Part shown: piece by piece, positions 12,368 to 21,309 of the stretch
How positions within the stretch are numbered: position 1 is the stretch's first letter
Layout of the letters: each line of letters begins with the position of its first letter
Source of the DNA: Rhodovulum adriaticum
GTDB taxonomy: Bacteria; Pseudomonadota; Alphaproteobacteria; Rhodobacterales; Rhodobacteraceae
NCBI RefSeq assembly: GCF_004345735.1
Contig: NZ_SLXL01000004.1
Span: forward strand, 62,001-126,000
Length of the DNA: 64,000 nt
Reading direction: 5' to 3'
Notes under the pieces: model-generated
Databases searched by the model: none
What the model was told of the DNA's origin: nothing
What the model saw: the letters and a program-made list of their open reading frames with translations, nothing else
Program-made: the position numbers and the translations under genes

Positions 12368-12848
12368 TGCCGTCCTCCTTTGCGGCCATGGGCGCCAGAT
12401 CGGCGATGATCGCCTCCAGCTCGGCCCGGTCACCCGCGCGCAGGGTGGCCAGCGCCTCCAGCTCGGCCTTCATTGCGGTATCGATGGCGCCGGCATCGGC
12501 CAGGCCCTCGGCGTTGGCCGCGCGCAGGGCGGCAGACGTTTCCCGAAGGCGGGCGTTGACGGCGCGCAGCCGGGCAATCTGGTTCTCGGCCTCGGCCAGG
12601 CGCAGCCGGGCCTCCTCTGCGCGTTCTTCCAGCCGCGCAACCTGAACCTCTTGCCGTTCGCGGATCGCCTTGACCCGTTCGTTGAGCTGCGCATTGGCGG
12701 TGCGCTCGGCCTCCAGCGCCTCGCGCAGGGCGGCATGTTCGTCCGCGTCCGGACGGTCGGGATTGATCCGTTCCAACCCGTCCAGCCCTGTGCCGATGCG
12801 TTCCAGCGCGGCGGCAATCCGCCGCTCCAGTTCGGTGATGTCGCTCAT
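12360..12848 (-). CDS. Coiled-coil protein encoded immediately upstream of zapA
   Basis: 162 aa, almost entirely helical and charged: heptad-like Ala/Leu/Glu/Arg patterns run from about residue 5 to 140 (ELERRIAAALERI, EALEAERTANAQLNERVKAI, LEERAEEARLRLAEAENQI). No enzyme motif, signal peptide or membrane segment. It overlaps zapA by 8 nt, and this pairing suggests a role with the Z-ring, perhaps analogous to ZapB, but I know of no demonstrated function. ATG 12848 was chosen because the protein character begins there; the upstream in-frame extension is arginine/proline-rich non-coding sequence. Confidence 0.85.
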   Translation of the reverse strand: MSDITELERRIAAALERIGTGLDGLERINPDRPDADEHAALREALEAERTANAQLNERVKAIRERQEVQVARLEERAEEARLRLAEAENQIARLRAVNARLRETSAALRAANAEGLADAGAIDTAMKAELEALATLRAGDRAELEAIIADLAPMAAKEDGNA

Positions 12849-13045
12849 CGCTGCCTGTTCCCCGGCCTGCTTGTCCCGCGCCCCGTCCCACCCGTGACAC
12901 GAATCGGGCCGGCGGGGCGTTCGCCCAAGTTTATCGCAAGCCCCCACCGAATGCGCCCCCCTTTGCCGTCAATGGCTTACCCGGCGGCTTTCCGTCAGGG
13001 CATCAAGCTGCTATCCCGCCCTGGCCGGTCCTCAAGGGGATAACG

Positions 13046-13189
13046 ATGACCAACACGATTTCCGCCGCGCTGTTCGGCCTGATCGTTCTGGCGGTTCTGG
13101 GGGACATCACCCTGAACGACCATGACGGCGTGCTGTTCCTGGCACGCAAGCTGACCGATCTGATCGATTACCTGGCCTTCTGGCGTTAG
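13046..13189 (+). CDS. 47-aa single-pass membrane peptide
   Basis: A short ORF with AAGGGGA 5 nt before the ATG. The peptide starts MTNTISAALFGLIVLAVLGD, one hydrophobic segment (about 6-18), then a polar stretch and the C-terminal LARKLTDLIDYLAFWR. The pattern of a short TM helix followed by a conserved-looking LFLxRKxxDLIxxLAFWR end resembles a small Rhodobacterales family that, from memory, is often misannotated as glyceraldehyde-3-phosphate dehydrogenase, to which it bears no similarity. Its TAG stop overlaps the coaD stop codon on the other strand. Function unknown. Confidence 0.75.
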   Translation: MTNTISAALFGLIVLAVLGDITLNDHDGVLFLARKLTDLIDYLAFWR

Positions 13190-13689
13190 CCGGTCGGGCG
13201 GCCGAATTTCGCAAGCAGGCGGTCGCGCACCGGCGGTGTCACAAAGCTGGACACATCACCGCCCAGCCGGGCGATTTCCTTGACCAGCTTGGACGCGATC
13301 GCCTGGCGCCGCGCATCGGCCATCAGGAACACCGTTTCCACGCTGGAATCCAGCGCCCGGTTCATGCCGACCATCTGGAATTCGTACTCGAAATCCGCCA
13401 CCGCGCGCAGGCCCCGCACGATCATCGTGGCCCCCACATCTCGCGCGCAGTCGATCAACAGATTCTCGAACGGATGGGCGATGATCTCTGTCCCGGTGCG
13501 CGCGCTGAGGGCGGCACATTCGGTCTCGATCATCTCGACACGCTCTTCCAGATCAAAGAGCGGGCCCTTGTCCCGGTTGATGGCCACGCCGATGACCAGG
13601 CGATCCACCAGCGCGCAGGCCCGCGTGATGATATCTATATGGCCCAGTGTCACCGGGTCGAACGTGCCGGGGTAAAGACCGATGCGCAT
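13186..13689 (-). CDS. coaD: Pantetheine-phosphate adenylyltransferase
   Basis: Adenylates 4'-phosphopantetheine to dephospho-CoA, the penultimate step of coenzyme A synthesis. 167 aa, typical length. The nucleotidyltransferase motif GTFDPVTLGH is at residues 9-18, VRGLRAVADFEYE in the middle and the SSFVTPPVRDRL helix at the C-terminus. ATG 13689 is preceded by GGAGGGGCCC. It converges on the 47-aa ORF with a 4-nt overlap in which both stop codons share bases. Confidence 0.96.
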   Translation of the reverse strand: MRIGLYPGTFDPVTLGHIDIITRACALVDRLVIGVAINRDKGPLFDLEERVEMIETECAALSARTGTEIIAHPFENLLIDCARDVGATMIVRGLRAVADFEYEFQMVGMNRALDSSVETVFLMADARRQAIASKLVKEIARLGGDVSSFVTPPVRDRLLAKFGRPTG

Positions 13690-13768
13690 GGGCCCCTCCT
13701 GCGGTGGTTTTCACGCACGCAACTATATTGCGCGCGGTTTTGCAAGTGCAGCATTTCCCCGCGCCCGC

Positions 13769-14656
13769 TCAGAGCGCCTCTAGCCGGGCCAGTTCGGCGC
13801 GCACGCCCTCGGCCAGCAACCCGGCAAAACGGGACAGCCGGGCATTGCGCCGGTCGTCGCCATGGCGCACCAGATAAAAGCTGCGCCGTAACGCCAGCCG
13901 GTCCGGCAACACCTTGACCAGGCCCGGCGCAAAGGGCATCGCGAAATCGTGGACGATCCCCAGCCCGGCCCCCGTGCGCAGCCAGTTCAGTTGCACCACC
14001 ACAGAGTTCGAGGCCAGCGTCACCCGCGCGGCGCCGACCTCGGAGAGATAGTCCAACTCGCTGTCGAAGATCAGGTCGGGGATATAGCCCACGATGCGGT
14101 GCCCCGCGACATCCGCCAGTTCGCGGATCGGCGGGTGCTGTTGCAGGTAGCTGCGGGTCGCGGCCAGGTGCAGGTGGTAATCGGTGATCTTCTGCACGGT
14201 CAGGCGCCCGGTCTTGGGGGGACTGACGGCGATGGCCATGTCGGCCTCGCGCCGGGACAGGTTGAAGACGCGCGGTTGCGCGACGATCTGAACCTCCAGC
14301 CCCGGATTGGCATCGCATAGCGCGGCCGTGACCTGCGGCAGCAGGAAATTGGCCACCCCGTCCGGTGCCCCCACGCGGACAGAGCCGGTCAATTGCCCCT
14401 CTTGTTCGCGCAATTCCTCGGCCCCTTCCTGCAGGGCCTGCTCGGCATGGATCGCACGGGCCATCAGACGCTCGCCCGCCTCGCTCAGCCCATATCCACG
14501 GGGCGAGCGGACGAACAGCGCCGTGCCCAGGGTTTCCTCAAGCCGGGCGATGCGGCGGCCCAGGGTGGCCGGGTCTAGCCGCAGCGCCTTGCCCGCGCCG
14601 GTCAGGCTTTCGGCCCGTGCCACGGCCAGGAACAGGCGGATATCGTCCCAGTTCAT
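13769..14656 (-). CDS. LysR-family transcriptional regulator, divergent from mmsA
   Basis: 295 aa with an N-terminal winged helix-turn-helix (MNWDDIRLFLAVARAESLTGAGKAL ... LGRRIARLEETLG, about 1-60) and a LysR substrate-binding domain. Divergent from mmsA with 119 nt between start codons, a layout in which LysR regulators usually control the neighbour; regulation of mmsA is therefore inferred. ATG 14656 is used because MNWDDIRLF is the standard opening of this subgroup; upstream in-frame methionines exist. The effector cannot be read from sequence. Confidence 0.9.
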   Translation of the reverse strand: MNWDDIRLFLAVARAESLTGAGKALRLDPATLGRRIARLEETLGTALFVRSPRGYGLSEAGERLMARAIHAEQALQEGAEELREQEGQLTGSVRVGAPDGVANFLLPQVTAALCDANPGLEVQIVAQPRVFNLSRREADMAIAVSPPKTGRLTVQKITDYHLHLAATRSYLQQHPPIRELADVAGHRIVGYIPDLIFDSELDYLSEVGAARVTLASNSVVVQLNWLRTGAGLGIVHDFAMPFAPGLVKVLPDRLALRRSFYLVRHGDDRRNARLSRFAGLLAEGVRAELARLEAL

Positions 14657-14775
14657 TCCAGCGCATCCTTGCATTATTGCAAAACGTTTTTGGAAAACTG
14701 CCGCTTTCGCGTTGAATTTTGCAAGCCTATCCTCACGTCCAACAGCCATATGGCGAAAAAGAGCGGGAGGACGCG

Positions 14776-16275
<1,500 letters not shown>

Positions 16276-16305
16276 GTATCCGTCTGCACCTCCAGGGAGG
16301 AGGAG

Positions 16306-16338
16306 ACCCCGCGGGCCGCAAGGTCCGCGGGGTTTGCA
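16306..16338 (+). terminator. Hairpin terminator after mmsA
   Basis: A 12-bp stem (16306-16317 with 16322-16333, one G-T pair) capped by a GCAA tetraloop, followed by TTGCATTTG. Stem core is ACCCCGCGG / CCGCGGGGT. It lies 30 nt after the mmsA stop and before the transglycosylase gene, and fits an intrinsic terminator with a modest T-tract. Confidence 0.75.
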
Positions 16339-16436
16339 TTTGTGCTGCTGTCGCATCGGCGGTGCCCCGCCGGGCCGTTTGGCAAGTGGGCCCGGGTGGC
16401 GTATGCGATGGGGATCAGCCGAAAGGATCCGTCGCC

Positions 16437-16907
16437 ATGCCCACCCTGCCCCGCCGTGCCGCCCTGGCCCTGATCGCCGCCGCCCCGCTGGCCGCCTGCG
16501 GATCTGGCCGAAAACGCAAATCGGCCAAGGTACCTGCAACGCTCTACCCGGGTGAAACGCCGGAAATGCGGCGGCTGGTGCGCAAATACGCCAAGCGCCA
16601 CGGTATCCCCGAAAGCCTGCTGCACAAGGTCATCCAACGCGAAAGCGACTATAACCCGGCGGCGCGCAATGGGCCCTATTACGGGCTGATGCAGATCCTG
16701 CCACAGACCGCACGGACCATGGGCTATCGCGGCGAACCCGCAGGTCTGCTGGATGCGGAAACCAACCTGGAATATGCGGGGAAATACCTGCGCGGGGCCT
16801 GGATCGTTTCCGACGGGGACGAGGACGCGGCGGTCATGTGGTATGCGCGCGGCTATTACTACGAGGCCAAGCGCCTGGGCCTGCTAAAGGAAACCGGCCT
16901 GCGCTAG
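16437..16907 (+). CDS. Lytic transglycosylase lipoprotein (SLT domain)
   Basis: 156-aa murein-cleaving enzyme. The N-terminus has arginines, a hydrophobic core and the lipobox LAAC with Cys21, so it should be a lipoprotein. The SLT fold follows: IPESLLHKVIQRESDYNPAARN with catalytic Glu69, then YYGLMQILPQTARTMGY and the ETNLEYAGKYLRG helix. It is short, catalytic domain only. Start ATG 16437 lies after AAAGGATCC. The TAG stop shares a CTAG palindrome with the holC stop on the other strand. Confidence 0.9.
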   Translation: MPTLPRRAALALIAAAPLAACGSGRKRKSAKVPATLYPGETPEMRRLVRKYAKRHGIPESLLHKVIQRESDYNPAARNGPYYGLMQILPQTARTMGYRGEPAGLLDAETNLEYAGKYLRGAWIVSDGDEDAAVMWYARGYYYEAKRLGLLKETGLR

Positions 16908-17371
16908 CCCTGCGGCGCGGCGCTTTCGGCCTTCTTCTCCCAGCGGCCCGACTCCTCGGACCAGTATTGCGCGGGTACCCCGGCCCCGGTCAGCGCGCGC
17001 CACTGGCCGCGGGCATGGTCCACCGCCGCCGGGTCGTTGCCATCGAACAGGATGCAGACCCGTTCCAGCGCCTCGGCCTCTGCCGCGGCAACCTCGGCCC
17101 CGTCCACGGCCATCAGGCAGGCGGCACGGTTCGGCATTTCCGGCGCGGTTGTCAGCAGGACCGGCTGATCCGCGTCGAACCCGCCCCCGGCCCGACCGTG
17201 GGGCAAGAACCCGTCGCCCATCCACAGGCGTTCATCCAGCCAGTCCAGCCGCCCGGCATCGGTGCCGCGCACCGCCACGCGCCAGCCCGCCGCCAGGGAT
17301 TTTTCCAGCAGCATCGGCAATGTCGCCTCCAGCGGGCGGCGGGTCAGGTGATAGAACAGCGCGTTGCCCAT
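16904..17371 (-). CDS. holC: DNA polymerase III chi subunit
   Basis: 155-aa clamp-loader accessory subunit that links polymerase III holoenzyme to SSB. Recognised by the N-terminal ALFYHLTRRPLEATLPMLLEKSLAAGWRV, by DERLWMGDGFLPHG and by VLLTT and CILFDGNDPAAVDHAR, in family order. ATG 17371 is the start consistent with this N-terminus. It is downstream of pepA on the same strand but a hairpin lies between them; pepA-holC adjacency is common in Proteobacteria. Convergent with the transglycosylase gene by 4 nt. Confidence 0.92.
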   Translation of the reverse strand: MGNALFYHLTRRPLEATLPMLLEKSLAAGWRVAVRGTDAGRLDWLDERLWMGDGFLPHGRAGGGFDADQPVLLTTAPEMPNRAACLMAVDGAEVAAAEAEALERVCILFDGNDPAAVDHARGQWRALTGAGVPAQYWSEESGRWEKKAESAAPQG

Positions 17372-17450
17372 TCGACTCTCTGTCTGTGGGGTATCGGCCA
17401 GGGTGTTGTAACACAGGGGGCTGTTGCGCAATCAAGTAACACGCGACAAG

Positions 17451-17486
17451 GGCCACGCCTGCCCTTCGCAGGCAGGGCGCGGCCCT
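17451..17486 (-). terminator. Imperfect hairpin downstream of pepA
   Basis: GGGCCACGCCTGCC and GGCAGGGCGCGGCCC can pair over about 14 bp with one bulge and a short CTTCGC loop. It lies just past the pepA stop, followed on the minus strand by TTGTCGCGTG. No strong T-run, so attenuation or mRNA 3'-end protection between pepA and holC is equally possible. Confidence 0.5.
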
Positions 17487-17497
17487 TCGCGCGCCGC

Positions 17498-18967
17498 CTA
17501 CCCCTCGAACCGATCCGCCACCAGCCGGTTCAGCGCCAGCACACCCCAGCCGGTCGCACCCTTGGGCGCCAGCATCGTATCCTCGCCAACCCGCGCCACG
17601 CCCGCGATATCCAGGTGGATCCAGGGGCAGCCGTCCTTGACGAAGCGTTGCAGGAACTGCGCCGCGGTGATCGAGCCCGCAGCACGCCCGCCCACGTTCT
17701 TCATGTCGGCATATTGCGATTTCAGCTGCCGGTCGTAGGCCTCGCCCAAGGGCATGCGCCAGGCGCCCTCGGCCTCGGCCCCGGCGGCCTTGAGGAAGGC
17801 ATCGCACAGCGCGTCGTCGTTGGAAAACACGCCCGCATGGTGATGCCCCAGCCCGATGATGATCGCCCCGGTCAGGGTCGCCAGGTCGATCACGCCCGCA
17901 GGCTGGAACCGATCTTGCGCGTACCACAGCACATCGCACAGGACCAAGCGGCCCTCGGCATCGGTGTTGATGACCTCGACCGTGTCGCCCTTCATCGTGC
18001 GCACGACATCGCCGGGTCGTTGGGCGCGCCCGTCGGGCATGTTTTCCACCAGCCCGACCAGGCCCACGACATTGGCCTTGGCCTTGCGCAGGGCCAGCGT
18101 GCGCATCACGCCCGCCACGACACCCGCACCGCCCATATCCATGGTCATCTCTTCCATGCCGGCCGCCGGCTTGATCGAGATGCCGCCGGTGTCGAACACC
18201 ACGCCCTTGCCGACCAGCGCCAGCGGGGCCTGGTCGGCGTCACCGCCGCGCCACTGCATCACCACCACCTTGGAGGGGCTTTCGGACCCCTGCCCCACCG
18301 CCAGCAGCGCGCGCATGCCCAGCTTTTCCAGATCGGCCTCTTCCAGGATCTCGACCTCCAGCCCCAGTTCCTGCATCGCGGCCAGGCGTGCGGCGAAATC
18401 GTCGGTCGTCAGGATGTTGGCCGGTTCGTTGACCAGATCCCGGGTAAAGAACACCCCCTCGGCCAGCGCGGCCATCGGCCCGGCCTTGGCGGCGACCTCC
18501 TCGGGTTTGGTCGCCATCACCTTGACCGCACCGGGCACCGTCGGTTCGGCGGTCTTGTGGGCGTCGAACCCGTAGGCGCGCAGGGCAAGGCCGAACGCCA
18601 CGTCGCTGGCCCGCGGATTGGACCCGGCCAGCACCAGCATGCCCGCCGTGTCCAACAGCCGCGCCAGCGCGGCCCCGGCCTTGCGGGCCTCCTCGACCGT
18701 GGGGCGGCGATCCAGCCGAACCACGTCAACCGCCTGGGCCGCCATGTGGGCGGGAAAGGCCAGCGTCGCGGCCTCGCCCGGCTTCAGCTTGGAAAACGTG
18801 TCGCTTTCGATGAAACGGGCCAGCGCACCGCGCATCAGGCGGTTCACGCGCCGGCCGGCGGGGTCCAGCTTGCCCTCGGCATCGACAAAGACGGCGACGC
18901 GGCCGGCTGCCTCCTCGATCGCATCTAGGTCGGTCTCGGCGAAGGTGATCCCGATAGGGGTGGTCAT
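17498..18967 (-). CDS. pepA: Leucyl aminopeptidase (M17)
   Basis: 489-aa cytosolic dinuclear-metal aminopeptidase. The M17 signature NTDAEGRLVL is present, with upstream metal/catalytic elements VGKGVVFDTGGISIKP and MDMGGAG and the RDLVNEPAN motif before the catalytic domain. Length is usual. Opposite strand to lptF, so the 129-nt gap contains divergent promoters. In some bacteria PepA also binds DNA; nothing here shows that. Confidence 0.96.
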   Translation of the reverse strand: MTTPIGITFAETDLDAIEEAAGRVAVFVDAEGKLDPAGRRVNRLMRGALARFIESDTFSKLKPGEAATLAFPAHMAAQAVDVVRLDRRPTVEEARKAGAALARLLDTAGMLVLAGSNPRASDVAFGLALRAYGFDAHKTAEPTVPGAVKVMATKPEEVAAKAGPMAALAEGVFFTRDLVNEPANILTTDDFAARLAAMQELGLEVEILEEADLEKLGMRALLAVGQGSESPSKVVVMQWRGGDADQAPLALVGKGVVFDTGGISIKPAAGMEEMTMDMGGAGVVAGVMRTLALRKAKANVVGLVGLVENMPDGRAQRPGDVVRTMKGDTVEVINTDAEGRLVLCDVLWYAQDRFQPAGVIDLATLTGAIIIGLGHHHAGVFSNDDALCDAFLKAAGAEAEGAWRMPLGEAYDRQLKSQYADMKNVGGRAAGSITAAQFLQRFVKDGCPWIHLDIAGVARVGEDTMLAPKGATGWGVLALNRLVADRFEG

Positions 18968-19096
18968 GGCGGTCTCCGTGATCTGGGGTGTCTCATCCTA
19001 CCTAGTCCCCCGCCCCGCCCTTGACCAGATAGCAGTTTTCGCCCCGTACCGATTGGTCTAGTGTCGCTGGGAAACTGGCTGTCCTGGGGGGGATAG

Positions 19097-20212
19097 GTGC
19101 CGAGATTCGACAGATACATGCTGTCGCAACTGACGATACTGTTCGGCTTCTTCGGGCTCGTCCTCGTGTCGCTTTACTGGCTGAACCAGGCCGTAAAGCT
19201 GTTCGAGCGCCTGATCGGAGACGGGCAATCGGCGCAGGTTTTTCTTGAGTTCACGGCACTTACCCTGCCCGACATCATAGGACGTGTGCTGCCGCTGGCC
19301 GCCTTTGCCGGCACCGTGCAGGTGATGAACCGCATGAGCAACGAAAGCGAACTGGTCGTGATGCAGGCCACCGGGCTGAGCCCCTGGCGCATGGCCCGCC
19401 CGGTGCTGGTCTTCGGGCTGGGCGTGGCGGTGCTGGCCTCTGTGCTCAGCCATGGGCTGGTGCCCGCCAGCCAGGCGCAACTGGCAGAGCGCCGCGCCGA
19501 GATCGCCCGCGACGTGACTTCACAGGTGTTGTCGGAGGGGCGCTTCCTGCACCCCGCGCCCGGCGTCACCGTCTATATCCGCGAGATCACGCCGGCCAGC
19601 GAGTTGCAGGACATTTTCCTGTCCGATGCGCGCGAAGAGGGGCGGCAGGTCACCTACACCGCCAAGCGGGCGCTGCTGGTCGACAGTGCAACCGGCCCCA
19701 AGCTGGTGATGTTCGACGGCATGGCGCAATCCCTCTCGGACGAGAACGGCCGCCTTTCGACCGCGCGCTTTGCCGATTTCACCTATGACATCGGCGCGCT
19801 GGTCGACAGCGGGACCACCGGGCGCACACGACTGACCACGCTGCCCACCCTGGCGCTGCTATCGCCCTCGCCCGCCCGGCTGGAGGCGGCCCGCGCCACC
19901 CGGGCCGAGGCCCTGCAAGAGGGGCACGAACGCTTTGCCGGGCCGCTGCTGGCGGTGGCCGGGGCGCTGGTGGGGTACGGAGCGCTGCTGCTGGGCGGTT
20001 TCTCGCGTTTCGGGGCGGGGCGGCAGATGGTGCTGGGCGTGGTGCTGCTGATCGCGATCCACCTGTTGAACAACTCGGCCAGCGATATCGCCCGGCGCGA
20101 CGCGGCGCTGTGGCCGGTGACCTACCTGGCGCCCTTGGCGGGCATGGCGATGGGAACAGTACTGATCGCGATGTCGGGGCGGCGACGGCGGTTGCGGGGG
20201 GCGATGACGTGA
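19097..20212 (+). CDS. lptF: LPS export ABC permease LptF
   Basis: 371-aa inner-membrane subunit of the Lpt machine (LptB2FG) that lifts lipopolysaccharide into the periplasmic bridge. YjgP/YjgQ topology: three N-terminal helices, a periplasmic beta-jellyroll (about 120-250) and three C-terminal helices. Motifs include LPDIIGRVLPLAAFAGTVQVMNRMSNESELVVMQA and LLNNSASDIARRDAALWP. GTG start with GGGGGGATA upstream. First gene of lptF-lptG-lptD-surA-pdxA-rsmA; its stop overlaps the lptG GTG. Confidence 0.95.
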   Translation: MPRFDRYMLSQLTILFGFFGLVLVSLYWLNQAVKLFERLIGDGQSAQVFLEFTALTLPDIIGRVLPLAAFAGTVQVMNRMSNESELVVMQATGLSPWRMARPVLVFGLGVAVLASVLSHGLVPASQAQLAERRAEIARDVTSQVLSEGRFLHPAPGVTVYIREITPASELQDIFLSDAREEGRQVTYTAKRALLVDSATGPKLVMFDGMAQSLSDENGRLSTARFADFTYDIGALVDSGTTGRTRLTTLPTLALLSPSPARLEAARATRAEALQEGHERFAGPLLAVAGALVGYGALLLGGFSRFGAGRQMVLGVVLLIAIHLLNNSASDIARRDAALWPVTYLAPLAGMAMGTVLIAMSGRRRRLRGAMT

Positions 20213-21309
20213 CCCTGCACCTCTACTTCGCGCGCAAGTTCGCCATCAGTCTGCTGACCGTGACGGCGCTGTTCACAGCACTTTTCCTGCTGATCGACAT
20301 GGTCGAACAGTTGCGCCGGTTCGACATCGGCGTGATCGGACCTGCGCAGGCGCTGCACCTGTCCGCACTGAAGGTGCCCGCCGACCTGTATGGCCTGCTG
20401 CCGCTGATCGTTCTGCTGGCGACGGTAGCGCTGTTCCTGGGCTTGGCGCGCACCTCGGAACTGGTGGTCACCCGCGCCTCGGGCCGGTCGGCGCTGCGCA
20501 GCCTGGTCGCGCCGGTGGCCACGGCCGTGGCCCTGGGCGCGGGGGCCGTGGCCGTTCTGAACCCGATCGTCGCGGCCACGACCACGCAATACGAAACGGT
20601 GGCCACGCGCTATTCGCAGGATGAGATTTCTGTCCTTTCGGTCAGCGACGAGGGGCTGTGGCTGCGCCAGGGCACGCCCGAGGGGCAGATGGTGATCCAT
20701 GCGGCGCGGACCGACGCGGACGCGACCCGATTTATCGAGGTGACGTTTCTGGGGTTCGATCTGACCGGCGATCCGCGCCTGCGGATCGCGGCCGACCATG
20801 CCATCCTGACCCCGGCGGGGTGGGATATCCGCAACGCCAAGCGGTGGGATCTTGGCCCCGACACCGCCAACCCCGAGGCCAGCGCAACCCTTCACGACCG
20901 GCTGGCCCTGCCCTCTGACCTGACGCGCGAACGGATCCGGGACAGTTTCGCCAGCCCCTCTGCCATCCCGATATGGGAATTGCCCGCCTTCATTCAGGGG
21001 ATGGAGCGGGCCGGGTTTTCCGCCCGCGCGCACCGGGTCTGGCTACAGACCGAGTTCGCCCGCCCGGTTCTGCTGGCCGCGATGGTGCTGCTGGGCGCGG
21101 GGTTCACCATGCGTCACAGCCGTTTCGGACGGACCGGCACAATGGTCATGCTGGCCTTTGCCGCGGGGCTGGGCCTGGTTTTTCTGCGCAATTTCGCCCA
21201 GGTCCTGGGCGAAATCGGCGAAATCCCCGTCGCCCTGGCCGCATGGAGTCCCCCCGCCGCCGGCATCCTGCTGTCGCTGGGCCTGCTGCTGCACCTGGAG
21301 GACGGGTGA
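20209..21309 (+). CDS. lptG: LPS export ABC permease LptG
   Basis: 366-aa partner of LptF in the LPS transporter. Same topology: N-terminal helices containing LLTVTALFTALFLLIDMVEQLRRF, a periplasmic domain, and C-terminal helices ending [23 protein letters not shown] is the permease coupling region. GTG 20209 overlaps the lptF stop in GTGA, and its TGA overlaps the lptD ATG by 1 nt, so translation is coupled on both sides. Confidence 0.95.
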   Translation: MTLHLYFARKFAISLLTVTALFTALFLLIDMVEQLRRFDIGVIGPAQALHLSALKVPADLYGLLPLIVLLATVALFLGLARTSELVVTRASGRSALRSLVAPVATAVALGAGAVAVLNPIVAATTTQYETVATRYSQDEISVLSVSDEGLWLRQGTPEGQMVIHAARTDADATRFIEVTFLGFDLTGDPRLRIAADHAILTPAGWDIRNAKRWDLGPDTANPEASATLHDRLALPSDLTRERIRDSFASPSAIPIWELPAFIQGMERAGFSARAHRVWLQTEFARPVLLAAMVLLGAGFTMRHSRFGRTGTMVMLAFAAGLGLVFLRNFAQVLGEIGEIPVALAAWSPPAAGILLSLGLLLHLEDG

